Source: Anaerolineales bacterium
Lineage (GTDB): Bacteria > Chloroflexota > Anaerolineae > Anaerolineales > Villigracilaceae
DNA length: 64,000 nt
Assembly (NCBI GenBank): GCA_019187665.1
Contig: JABARH010000010.1
Coordinates: forward strand, 310,001-374,000
Direction of reading: 5' to 3'
Shown here: positions 18,641 to 26,120 of the stretch, in pieces
Layout of the letters: every line of letters begins with the position of its first letter
Position numbering within the stretch: the stretch's first letter is position 1
The notes under the pieces: model-generated
Told to the model about the DNA's origin: nothing
The model's input: only the letters and a program-made list of their open reading frames with translations
The model's database searches: none
Made by a program: the position numbers and the translations under genes

Positions 18641-19937
18641 CAAATTCCAGGAACGCGTCACAACCGCGCAGGAGGCGGTGCAGCGCATCCAATCGGGCCA
18701 GCGCGTTTTCTTGACCGGGAATGTATCCGTTCCGCAAAAAGTTTTGGCGGCGCTGGTGGAACGCGCGGCGGGACTTGAGAATGTCGAGATCTGCCAGGTG
18801 CTGACGGTGGGCTCGGCAGATTATGTGGAGCCCTCCATGCAGGGACGCCTGCGCGTGAACACCATGTTCATCAGCGCCAACATCCGCAAGGCCATCCAGG
18901 AGGGGCGCGGCGATTTTACGCCGGTCTTCCTGTCTGAGTTTCCGTTGTTGTTTAAATCCGGGCGTCTGCCGCTGGACGTGGCGTTAATCCAGGTTTCGCC
19001 GCCAGACGAGCACGGCTTTTGCAGCCTCGGCGTGGAGGTGGGACCGACGAAGACGGCCGCCGAATGCGCGAAGGTCATCATTGCCGAGGTGAACGAGAGG
19101 ATGCCGCGCACGCTTGGCGACGCCTTCATCCATATTAGCCGCATCCATCATATCGTGCCGGTCAACTACCCCATCCCGGAATTGCACATGGCCGAGGATG
19201 GGCAATCGGAGATCGTTCAGCAGATTGCGGGCCATATCGCCGAACTGATTCCCGATGGCGCGACCATGCAACTGGGCATCGGCGCGATCCCGGACGCCGT
19301 GCTGAAATATCTGTACGACAAAAAAGACCTCGGCATTCATACCGAGTTGTTCTCCGACGGCGTGATTGACCTTGTCAACGCGGGCGTGTTGACCAACGCC
19401 CGCAAGACCCTGCACCCCGGCAAGATCGTGGCCGGCTTCCTCATGGGCAGCCAGCGCCTCTATGACTGGGTAGACGATAACCCGATGATCGAACTGCACC
19501 GCACGGAATACGTCAACGACCCATTCATCATCGCGCAGAACGAGCGCATGGTGGCGGTCAACTCGGCCATCGAAGTGGACCTGACCGGACAAGTCTGTGC
19601 CGACAGCATCGGCCCGCGCCTGTACAGCGGCGTGGGCGGGCAGCTGGATTTTATCTACGGCGCCTCGCGTTCCAAGGGGGGCGTGCCGATCATCGCCCTG
19701 CCGAGCGTCAATCTCATGCGCGACGGGACCGTCGTCAGCAAGATCGCCTCCATGCTCAAACACGGCGCAGGGGTTGTCACCAGCCGCAACCACGTCCGCT
19801 TCGTTGTGACGGAATACGGGGTGGCGGAGCTATACGGCAAGACCATCCGCCAGCGGGCGCGGGCATTGATCGCCATCGCACATCCGCAGTTTCGCGAACA
19901 GTTGGAGCGCGAGGCCGTTGAACTGCGCTATGTCTAG
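18627..19937 (+). CDS. Acetyl-CoA hydrolase/transferase (4-hydroxybutyrate CoA-transferase-like)
   Basis: 436 residues of the Cat1/AbfT CoA-transferase family. Seen: an N-terminal domain with LIQVSPPDEHGFCSLG, the catalytic Glu region GIHTELFSDGVIDLV near 235-250, and the CoA-binding SGVGGQLDFIYGASRSKGG. These enzymes move CoA between acetyl-CoA and a short carboxylate. Coupling to the alanine dehydrogenase-like gene suggests amino-acid fermentation (inference). The acceptor acid cannot be determined here. Confidence 0.88.
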   Translation: MVVNNKFQERVTTAQEAVQRIQSGQRVFLTGNVSVPQKVLAALVERAAGLENVEICQVLTVGSADYVEPSMQGRLRVNTMFISANIRKAIQEGRGDFTPVFLSEFPLLFKSGRLPLDVALIQVSPPDEHGFCSLGVEVGPTKTAAECAKVIIAEVNERMPRTLGDAFIHISRIHHIVPVNYPIPELHMAEDGQSEIVQQIAGHIAELIPDGATMQLGIGAIPDAVLKYLYDKKDLGIHTELFSDGVIDLVNAGVLTNARKTLHPGKIVAGFLMGSQRLYDWVDDNPMIELHRTEYVNDPFIIAQNERMVAVNSAIEVDLTGQVCADSIGPRLYSGVGGQLDFIYGASRSKGGVPIIALPSVNLMRDGTVVSKIASMLKHGAGVVTSRNHVRFVVTEYGVAELYGKTIRQRARALIAIAHPQFREQLEREAVELRYV

Positions 19938-19941
19938 AAGT

Positions 19942-19950
19942 TGGTATAAT
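19942..19950 (+). promoter_or_regulatory. Extended -10 promoter
   Basis: TGGTATAAT 18 nt before the ATG at 19968, implying a very short 5' leader. No -35 is evident. Confidence 0.5.
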
Positions 19951-19967
19951 TTGGCCCTCTTACGGCC

Positions 19968-20924
19968 ATGCCAGCCACACTCGAAACCTTTGCCTCGTTT
20001 CCCAGACATCGCCAGGCGGTCTCCTCCGGCGCTCTCAGCGCGCTGATTCAACTTCAACGGCAGGACCTGTTGACCGGGTTGGTGGATGTGATGTACGGCC
20101 CGGCAGAACAGGCGCTCTTGTTCTTTAACGTTGGCGCTCCCTTCGCATTGTTCGAACTTCGGGAAAAGCGCTGGCGGCGCGTCCCGCCCTCGCAATGGAG
20201 CGTCTCTTTCGCGCGCCCAGACGGGGAAGCGGCGATTGTCCCGCTGGATGGCGATGCCCTGCGACTCGCTCTGCTCGCCCTGGAAACAGAACCCTCCCAG
20301 ACCGAGACCATTCTGCTCCGCCCGGCGGGGCTGAAGGCGCACATTGGCGGACTGCGGCCGCGCGATGCCGCCAGCCTGTTATGGGTGAGGCATGAGACGC
20401 TGCAGGCCATGATCTTTGTCCCTGGCCGCGGTCTCTCCGCGCGGGATGCGGTCGTCTTCTCACCTTCCGGCGCATCTTCCGATGAAGATGCGTTCTCCCA
20501 ATTAACTGGGATGAGCGATCAGTTGATCCGCATTTCCCAAATTGAATATGCAGGCATGCCGGATTTTCTAAACGAATACGCTCTGCGGGTGGCCTTCCTT
20601 GTCCTGGCCGAATCCTCGCTGAAGCGTTTCGAGGAACTTGCCGGCGATACGCTGGTCGAATCGCTGGGACAGGAGATCAACCGTTACGCGTTCCATCAGG
20701 GATGGAAGATCCAATTCTTTGGCGGGCGCGTGCAGCACCGTCAATTCTTTCCGAGCGCGCCCGAGGCCGCGGCGGTGTATCGCGGATTGTTTCGTTCGAT
20801 GCGGGAATATGCCCACCGCGTGGTGGGCGGCGCGCTGGCCGCGAGCATGGTGCGCGAAGGACTCCAGAGCCTGCCCGCCGCTTACCGCGAAGCATTCGAG
20901 CGCCAGGATTTCATCACCGTATAA
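19968..20924 (+). CDS. Conserved protein of unknown function
   Basis: 318 residues, not recognised. The first 60 residues (SSGALSALIQLQRQDLLTGL, then LLFFNVGAPFALFELRE) read like a small DUF4388/PATAN-type module, but this is only a resemblance. The second half is mostly helical with acidic and basic faces (FLNEYALRVAFLVLAESSLK, SMREYAHRVVGGALAASMV). No signal peptide or membrane segment. It is followed after 20 nt by a membrane protein and then pyk, so the three may be co-transcribed. Confidence 0.7.
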   Translation: MPATLETFASFPRHRQAVSSGALSALIQLQRQDLLTGLVDVMYGPAEQALLFFNVGAPFALFELREKRWRRVPPSQWSVSFARPDGEAAIVPLDGDALRLALLALETEPSQTETILLRPAGLKAHIGGLRPRDAASLLWVRHETLQAMIFVPGRGLSARDAVVFSPSGASSDEDAFSQLTGMSDQLIRISQIEYAGMPDFLNEYALRVAFLVLAESSLKRFEELAGDTLVESLGQEINRYAFHQGWKIQFFGGRVQHRQFFPSAPEAAAVYRGLFRSMREYAHRVVGGALAASMVREGLQSLPAAYREAFERQDFITV

Positions 20925-20944
20925 AAAAGAAAGAGCCACCCGAT

Positions 20945-21760
20945 ATGGATTCGCGTCGTTTTCGAATTTTGGCAGGACTGGCCGTTGTGATCGCCCTCAC
21001 TGGGCTGTATTTTTATTTCTATCAGGCCGCGCCCCTTCCCCCGGGTGTGAATGACATTGTCGTCAGCGCCATGACGGTCGCGGCTTCCGCGCTGGCCGCA
21101 GCCATGAGCTATCTCATCCTGCGCGATCACGGGCGGGGCGCGCCGCCGCGCGCGATTTGGCTGTACTTCACCCTCGCCCTGCTCGGATGGTTTCTGGGGG
21201 AAGCGCTCTGGATGATGGCCTATTTCGCCGGGGGCGAAGCCGCCGCCGAATGGGGCGCCGCCGATATTCTATGGATCCTCAGTTACTTTTTTTTCGCCGC
21301 GTCGCTGTACCGGCAATACAATCTCATCTTCCGCCCCGAGAAACGCCAGGCGGCCTCGTTCCTTGTGCTTGCGATTCTGGCGACATTGTTATTCGCTTAT
21401 CTGTACGGGATCTGGCTGGGCGGCGCGGATAAACACAATCTCTCCCTGCTTGTATTCACGAACGCCTTCTACGTTATGGGCGATATCGCCCTATCCATCG
21501 GCGCGCTGGTCGTTGCGCGCGCCTTCCACAGCGGCGCGCTGGCGCGTCCCTGGTACGGGCTGCTGCTGTTTTCGCTTTCCGACCTGCTGTACGCCCAATT
21601 GGACGCCCGCAGCGCATATGCGTGGAGCGTCGAACAGGGGAACCTGCTCACCACCATCACCGACACCACCTATTTTGCAGCGTATCTTTTCATTGCCTTC
21701 GGGTGTTACTTGCAGGTGATATTATTGAACTATGGACCCAGATTGAAACATGACCATTAA
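20945..21760 (+). CDS. Polytopic membrane protein of unknown function
   Basis: 271 residues from the ATG at 20945 (AAAGAAAGAG upstream). About seven or eight hydrophobic helices, the first at 8-28, then near 38-58, 68-90, 101-121, 133-153, 163-183 and 232-255. The layout resembles the 7TM sensor parts of signalling proteins, but no cytoplasmic output domain is attached. Acidic residues lie in the third helix region (GEALWMMAYFAGGEAA). It overlaps pyk by 11 nt. No function is assigned. Confidence 0.72.
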   Translation: MDSRRFRILAGLAVVIALTGLYFYFYQAAPLPPGVNDIVVSAMTVAASALAAAMSYLILRDHGRGAPPRAIWLYFTLALLGWFLGEALWMMAYFAGGEAAAEWGAADILWILSYFFFAASLYRQYNLIFRPEKRQAASFLVLAILATLLFAYLYGIWLGGADKHNLSLLVFTNAFYVMGDIALSIGALVVARAFHSGALARPWYGLLLFSLSDLLYAQLDARSAYAWSVEQGNLLTTITDTTYFAAYLFIAFGCYLQVILLNYGPRLKHDH

Positions 21761-23198
21761 TCGCAAAGCCAAGATCGTCTCCACCATTGGCCCGGCCAGC
21801 GAGAGTGAAGAGGCGCTTCGCCACCTCATTCAGGCCGGGCTGAATGTTGCGCGCCTCAATTTTTCGCATGGCACCCACGAACAGCATGCGGCGCGCATTC
21901 GGATCATCCGCAAAATATCTGCAGAACTGCAAAACCCGGTTGCCATTTTACAGGACTTGCAAGGCCCCAAGATCCGCGTCGGGACCCTGCCCGCGCCGAT
22001 CCAGTTGACGGAGGGGGAACGCATCCGCCTGTTCGCAGAGGAGGACGCACCCCCGCAGGAGTCGATCCCCTGCGTGCCGGTCGGATTCGAGGAACTCTTC
22101 GCTTCTGTCCGGACGGGCGACCGGCTGCTGCTCGACGACGGGCGTCTTACCCTCCAGGTCGAATCCTCTGATGCGCGCGCGTTAACTGCGCGGGTCGTTG
22201 TGGGCGGGCCGCTTTCCTCAAACAAAGGGATCAACCTGCCCGGTGTGCGCCTCGCCATCTCCGGTTTCACCGAAAAAGACGAAGCCGACCTTGCCTTCGG
22301 ACTCGCGCAGGGCGTGGACGCGGTGGCGATCTCCTTCGTCCGCTCAGCGGATGACGTGTTGAAGGTTCGCACTGCGATGAAACGTCACGGGTACAACGGC
22401 GGCGCGAAGCGCGCCCCGCTCTTGATCGCCAAACTCGAAAAACCGGAAGTCTTCGAGGATCTCGACCGCATTCTCGAAGTGGTGGACGGTGTGATGGTGG
22501 CGCGCGGCGACCTGGGCGTGGAGATGCCTCCCGAAAAAGTGCCGGTGCTTCAAAAGCGCATCATCAAGGCCGCCAACGCCCATGCCAAACTGGTCATCAC
22601 CGCTACCCAGATGCTCGAGTCGATGATCCAGAATCCGCTGCCCACGCGCGCCGAAGCCTCGGATGTGGCCAACGCCATTTTCGATGGCACCGACGCGGTC
22701 ATGCTTTCGGCGGAGACGGCCTCGGGAAAATATCCGGTCGAGGCGGTGACCCTCATGTCGCGCATCGTCATCGAAGCCGAATCGCATTTTCTCGAATGGG
22801 GCGCCTCGTCCACGCCGGCCTCCCTCGGCGACAGCGACGCGGCCTCGATGGCGCGCGCCGCCTGCGAGATCGCCCGCGACCGCGACGTGGCGGCGATTGC
22901 CGTCTTCACCATGCAGGGGCGCACCGCGCAACTGATCTCGAAAGCGCACCCCAACGTTTCGATTCTCGCCTTTACGCCCGAAGAGGAGACATGCCGCAGA
23001 CTGGCCCTGTTGTGGGGAGTCATTCCGCGTCTCGTGCCGTTCGTCAATACCACAGAGGATATGATCCGCTACGTGGAAAACGCCATGCTCCAGCAAAATA
23101 TGGTTCAACGCGGACAGCAGGTGGCGCTGGTGTGCGGATTCCCGGTCGGCGCGTTGCGCACGCCGAACATGCTGCTGCTGCACACGGTTGGAAGTTGA
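21750..23198 (+). CDS. pyk: Pyruvate kinase
   Basis: Last step of glycolysis: PEP and ADP to pyruvate and ATP. 482 residues. Barrel motifs KIVSTIGPASESEEALRHLI, RLNFSHGTHEQHA, LQDLQGPKIRVG, the catalytic LIAKLEKPEVFEDLD, MVARGDLGVEMP and ITATQMLESMIQNPLPTRAE. The C-terminal domain ends VALVCGFPVG. A perfect terminator follows directly after the stop. Confidence 0.97.
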   Translation: MTINRKAKIVSTIGPASESEEALRHLIQAGLNVARLNFSHGTHEQHAARIRIIRKISAELQNPVAILQDLQGPKIRVGTLPAPIQLTEGERIRLFAEEDAPPQESIPCVPVGFEELFASVRTGDRLLLDDGRLTLQVESSDARALTARVVVGGPLSSNKGINLPGVRLAISGFTEKDEADLAFGLAQGVDAVAISFVRSADDVLKVRTAMKRHGYNGGAKRAPLLIAKLEKPEVFEDLDRILEVVDGVMVARGDLGVEMPPEKVPVLQKRIIKAANAHAKLVITATQMLESMIQNPLPTRAEASDVANAIFDGTDAVMLSAETASGKYPVEAVTLMSRIVIEAESHFLEWGASSTPASLGDSDAASMARAACEIARDRDVAAIAVFTMQGRTAQLISKAHPNVSILAFTPEEETCRRLALLWGVIPRLVPFVNTTEDMIRYVENAMLQQNMVQRGQQVALVCGFPVGALRTPNMLLLHTVGS

Positions 23199-23230
23199 AA
23201 AATATCCCGGCGGTACGCCGGGATATTTTT
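23198..23230 (+). terminator. Terminator after pyk
   Basis: Long stem AAATATCCCGGCG / CGCCGGGATATTT with a 3-nt loop, followed by T residues. Confidence 0.9.
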
Positions 23231-23268
23231 ATCCTGATTTTCGCCTCACCCAGCGTTACACCGCATTC

Positions 23269-23316
23269 GGTCACAAATTGCGCTTTTTTAGAAGGTGGAA
23301 TGCGCAATTTGTGACC
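23269..23316. repeat. Perfect 15-bp inverted repeat
   Basis: GGTCACAAATTGCGC at 23269-23283 and its exact complement GCGCAATTTGTGACC at 23302-23316 around an 18-nt spacer. It lies in the gap between two convergent genes and does not end in a T-run, so it is not an ordinary terminator. A TATAAT is readable on the minus strand just beside it. Confidence 0.7.
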
Positions 23317-23370
23317 GTGGGTATTATAGAGAACGCTGACCGCGCCAGGTTTTTTGAGCGCAAGGCGAAC

Positions 23371-23391
23371 ATCCGGCTTTGGCCGCCGGAT
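23371..23391 (-). terminator. Hairpin just after the EamA gene
   Basis: ATCCGGC / GCCGGAT stem with a 7-nt loop, starting 5 nt past the EamA stop. There is no good T-run on the minus strand, so terminator activity is uncertain. Confidence 0.4.
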
Positions 23392-23395
23392 ATTT

Positions 23396-24286
23396 CTATG
23401 CGTTGGCTTTTTCTTTTTCTGCGCTGGCAACGAGCAGGCCAACCCCGACCAGAACGCCTCCCACGAGAAACAGAAGGGTGATTTCCTCGCCCAGAAAAAC
23501 CGCGCCAAGAATTGTCCCGACCACCGGCTGGGCGAAGAATGTCAATGATGCGACTGCCGCGGGAAGTTTTGCAAAGGCATAATTCCATAAGAGCATGGCG
23601 ATGGCGGTGGAGATGATTCCCAAAAACAAAATCCCGCCGATGATGCCCAGTGTGATCTCACCATAGCCCTGAGTCTTAAATTCCCACAAACCGAACAATA
23701 GACTCGAGGGGATTCCCCCGATCAACATGATCGCGCTGGAGGCAAGCAGATCTGCAGAACGCGTGACCTTGCGGACAAGCACAGAGTAAAACGCCCACGT
23801 CAATGCGGCGGCAAGCAGGGACAGGTTTCCCCAAAAGAGGGCGGGGGAGAGTTCGGCGTTGCGCGGATCAATCACAGCAATCACGCCCAACGTCGAGACG
23901 AGGAGCGCGAGGGCGCGGCGGGGAGTGGTCCGCTCGGCGAGGAGGAAGGGAGCAAAGAGCAGGACAAAGGCCGGTGTGGCAGAGGTCACCAGCGCGCCGT
24001 TCGAGGCGGTGGAGAGTTTTGTTCCCACAAATTGGAATCCGAGCGAGATCCCATATCCGACAAATCCAACCAGAAAACTTTGTATGACTTGTTCGCGCGT
24101 GAGCGTATGGCTGCGGCGGAATGAGATCGCGATCCCGAGCGCAAGCGCGCCCAGCACGAGGCGCACTGTCAGGAGTGAGAACGGCGGGATCACCTCCAGC
24201 ACGACTTTGCTGACCACGTACATGCCGCCCCAAATGGACGCGGCGGTGAGACCGGCGATCAGACCGGCGAGAGAATGTTTCTGCAT
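23396..24286 (-). CDS. EamA/DMT-family transporter
   Basis: Inner-membrane exporter of the drug/metabolite transporter superfamily. 296 residues from the ATG at 24286; an earlier ATG at 24340 would overlap arfB. Ten hydrophobic helices in two EamA repeats, the first beginning LIAGLTAASIWGGMYVVSK, the second ALFWGNLSLLAAALTWAFY. Ends with a short charged tail (SAEKEKANA). Substrate unknown; amino acids or other metabolites are typical of the family. Confidence 0.88.
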   Translation of the reverse strand: MQKHSLAGLIAGLTAASIWGGMYVVSKVVLEVIPPFSLLTVRLVLGALALGIAISFRRSHTLTREQVIQSFLVGFVGYGISLGFQFVGTKLSTASNGALVTSATPAFVLLFAPFLLAERTTPRRALALLVSTLGVIAVIDPRNAELSPALFWGNLSLLAAALTWAFYSVLVRKVTRSADLLASSAIMLIGGIPSSLLFGLWEFKTQGYGEITLGIIGGILFLGIISTAIAMLLWNYAFAKLPAAVASLTFFAQPVVGTILGAVFLGEEITLLFLVGGVLVGVGLLVASAEKEKANA

Positions 24287-24299
24287 GAATATTTCCGGC

Positions 24300-24698
24300 T
24301 TATTCGATATTCCTGGATTGCCTGCCCCGCTTGATTTCACCGCGTTCGCGTTTTTCTTTCAAGCGCTTTTCTTTCGAGCCTGTGCCTGGTTTTGTCCTTT
24401 TACGCGACTTTGGTTTTTCGCGCGCCTTCTTTAGCAACTCATGGAATCGTTCCAACGCATCGAATCGATTTTGCTCCTGCATACGATACTTCTTTGCCTC
24501 GATCACCAGCACGCCATCGTTCGTGACGCGTTTCCCGGCGAGACGGATCAACCGCGCCCGCGTATCATCCGTCAGGGACGGGGAATGCCGCACGTCGAAC
24601 CGCAGTTGGACAGCCGTCGCCACTTTGTTGACGTTCTGCCCGCCCGGTCCCGATGCGCGGATGTATTCAAACTTTAATTCATGCTCGATCTTATTCAT
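24300..24698 (-). CDS. arfB: Alternative ribosome-rescue factor / peptidyl-tRNA hydrolase
   Basis: Frees stalled ribosomes lacking a stop codon. 132 residues. The catalytic loop GPGGQNVNK is at 17-25. A basic C-terminal tail (KAREKPKSRKRTKPGTGS, then KEKRLKEKR) is the part that enters the empty mRNA channel. The start at 24698 is chosen because the family begins near here and a TATAAT lies only 7 nt upstream, which would give a leaderless or nearly leaderless mRNA. The open frame extends further upstream but is repeat sequence. Confidence 0.93.
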   Translation of the reverse strand: MNKIEHELKFEYIRASGPGGQNVNKVATAVQLRFDVRHSPSLTDDTRARLIRLAGKRVTNDGVLVIEAKKYRMQEQNRFDALERFHELLKKAREKPKSRKRTKPGTGSKEKRLKEKRERGEIKRGRQSRNIE

Positions 24699-24705
24699 GC
24701 CCGAA

Positions 24706-24711
24706 ATTATA
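24706..24711 (-). promoter_or_regulatory. -10 element of arfB
   Basis: Minus strand CCGGTATAATTTCGGGC ends at the arfB ATG. TATAAT is 7 nt from the start codon. Confidence 0.5.
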
Positions 24712-24725
24712 CCGGAACAGGACTT

Positions 24726-24827
24726 AGAGAGTGTTTTGAAATTCTCATTTTGGACACGGATCGCGCGGATTTCACGGAAAAATCCGTGTCCGAAAAGAAT
24801 GAAAACATGATTTAAGAAACACTCTCT
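24726..24827. repeat. About 100-bp imperfect palindrome
   Basis: Outer arms AGAGAGTGTTT and AAACACTCTCT, inner perfect arms GGACACGGAT and ATCCGTGTCC, with partly matching sequence between. Possibly a non-autonomous mobile element; it abuts the next element. Confidence 0.75.
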
Positions 24828-24943
24828 TACGCAAACCTTGCGTAGGGCGCGCCGAAGGTCTAACGCGCCTGCTGGCGTTACGCCTGCCTGATTTGCCTGG
24901 CAAATCACGGGCGGCGCCAGGGGAGAACGCCAATTATGCGTAC
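24826..24943 (-). repeat. About 118-bp dispersed element, copy 1 (inverted)
   Basis: Bounded by CTTACGCA and TGCGTA, with an inner GATTTGCCTGGCAAATC palindrome. Its reverse complement is almost identical to the copy at 28960. Together they flank korB, korA and the GntR gene. The remaining bases to the korB stop contain a tandem CAAAGTTCCGGTCAGTGCAG (twice) and no gene. Confidence 0.93.
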
Positions 24944-25064
24944 GTCCTGCCGGAAGAAAAAAGCCCGCCGAAGATCGGCGGGCTGGGCGCGGCCGCAAAG
25001 TTCCGGTCAGTGCAGTCGCAAAGTTCCGGTCAGTGCAGTCGCAAAATAAATTTTGTGGCACGGG

Positions 25065-26120
25065 TTAGAACATCATGGCGTTGATCTTCGCCATTGTTTC
25101 GGGCGCCGGGCGCAGGTCTTTTTCTTCGAGGCGGTTGAGCGGCGTGTCCACCAGTTTCATGGTCTCGGTGAAGGATGCTTTCTGCGGCTCGACATAGATC
25201 AGACCGGTGATCAGCCAGTTGTTGACGCGCGCTTCTTCCAGTTTGCGCAAGGCTTCCATGCGGTTGGTGGGGTCGTAGCTCGATTCGAGATTTTTCAAGA
25301 TGATGGTCGAGCCATCCGGCATATCCACCTGGCGCATGTCGCCTGGTTGCATTTCGGGGATGGTGATCTCCTCGCGATGGGGGTAATAGGAGAACTCATG
25401 CAGGGGCGTTTCGTGCGCCTTGCCCCACGCATACGAATGATGCGAATCATCCTTGTTGTTAAAGGTCACGCACGGGCTGATGATGTCCAGCACAGCGATG
25501 CCCTTGTGGGCAATGGCGGCCTTGATCAATTCCTTGACCTGTTTCGAGTTGCCTGCGAACGAACGCGCCACAAAGGTTGCGTTCGAGACGAGCGCCTCCA
25601 TGCAGATGTCCACCGGCAGGTATTCGTTGACGCCCTGTTTCTTCAGTTCCAGGCCGAGTTCGGCGGTGGCAGAAAACTGTCCCTTGGTCAGTCCGTACAC
25701 GCCGTTATTCTCCACGATGTACACAAGGTCGAGGTTGCGGCGGATGACATGCTTGAACTGTCCCATGCCGATGCTCGCCGAGTCGCCGTCGCCGGAAACG
25801 CCGACCGCCAGCAGGGTATGATCGGCAAACATCGCCCCGGTGGCAATGGAGGGCATGCGCCCGTGCAGGCTGTTGAATCCGAAGGCGCGATTAAGAAAGT
25901 ATGTCGGCGATTTGCTGGAACAGCCGATGCCGCTGAATTTCACCACCTTTTCCGGGATGATGTTCAACTCGTAACAGGCGGCGATGATCTGGCTGGAGAT
26001 GGAATTATGTCCACAGCCCGCGCATAACGTGGTCGGGTTGCCAATGTAATCTTTGCGCTCCAGTCCGACGGTGTTCGTGTGCTGGGGGACTGTTCCGGCC
26101 ATGGGAAGGGTCTGGGTCAT
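25065..26120 (-). CDS. korB: 2-oxoacid:ferredoxin oxidoreductase, beta subunit
   Basis: Thiamine-diphosphate subunit of a CoA-acylating 2-oxoacid oxidoreductase, probably for 2-oxoglutarate. 351 residues from the ATG at 26120, which overlaps the korA stop by 4 nt. Fe-S ligands Cys33, Cys36 (CAGCGH), Cys67 (GIGCSS) and Cys217 (SPCVTF). ThDP motif GDGD at 110 through NNGVYG at 138. No separate gamma, delta or ferredoxin gene is adjacent, which fits the two-subunit KorAB type. Substrate preference cannot be proven by reading. Confidence 0.92.
   Translation of the reverse strand: MTQTLPMAGTVPQHTNTVGLERKDYIGNPTTLCAGCGHNSISSQIIAACYELNIIPEKVVKFSGIGCSSKSPTYFLNRAFGFNSLHGRMPSIATGAMFADHTLLAVGVSGDGDSASIGMGQFKHVIRRNLDLVYIVENNGVYGLTKGQFSATAELGLELKKQGVNEYLPVDICMEALVSNATFVARSFAGNSKQVKELIKAAIAHKGIAVLDIISPCVTFNNKDDSHHSYAWGKAHETPLHEFSYYPHREEITIPEMQPGDMRQVDMPDGSTIILKNLESSYDPTNRMEALRKLEEARVNNWLITGLIYVEPQKASFTETMKLVDTPLNRLEEKDLRPAPETMAKINAMMF

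Noticed and set aside
24300-25061. 253-residue protein including arfB
   Set aside because: The N-terminal 121 residues are translation of the repeat region; ArfB proteins begin near 24698.
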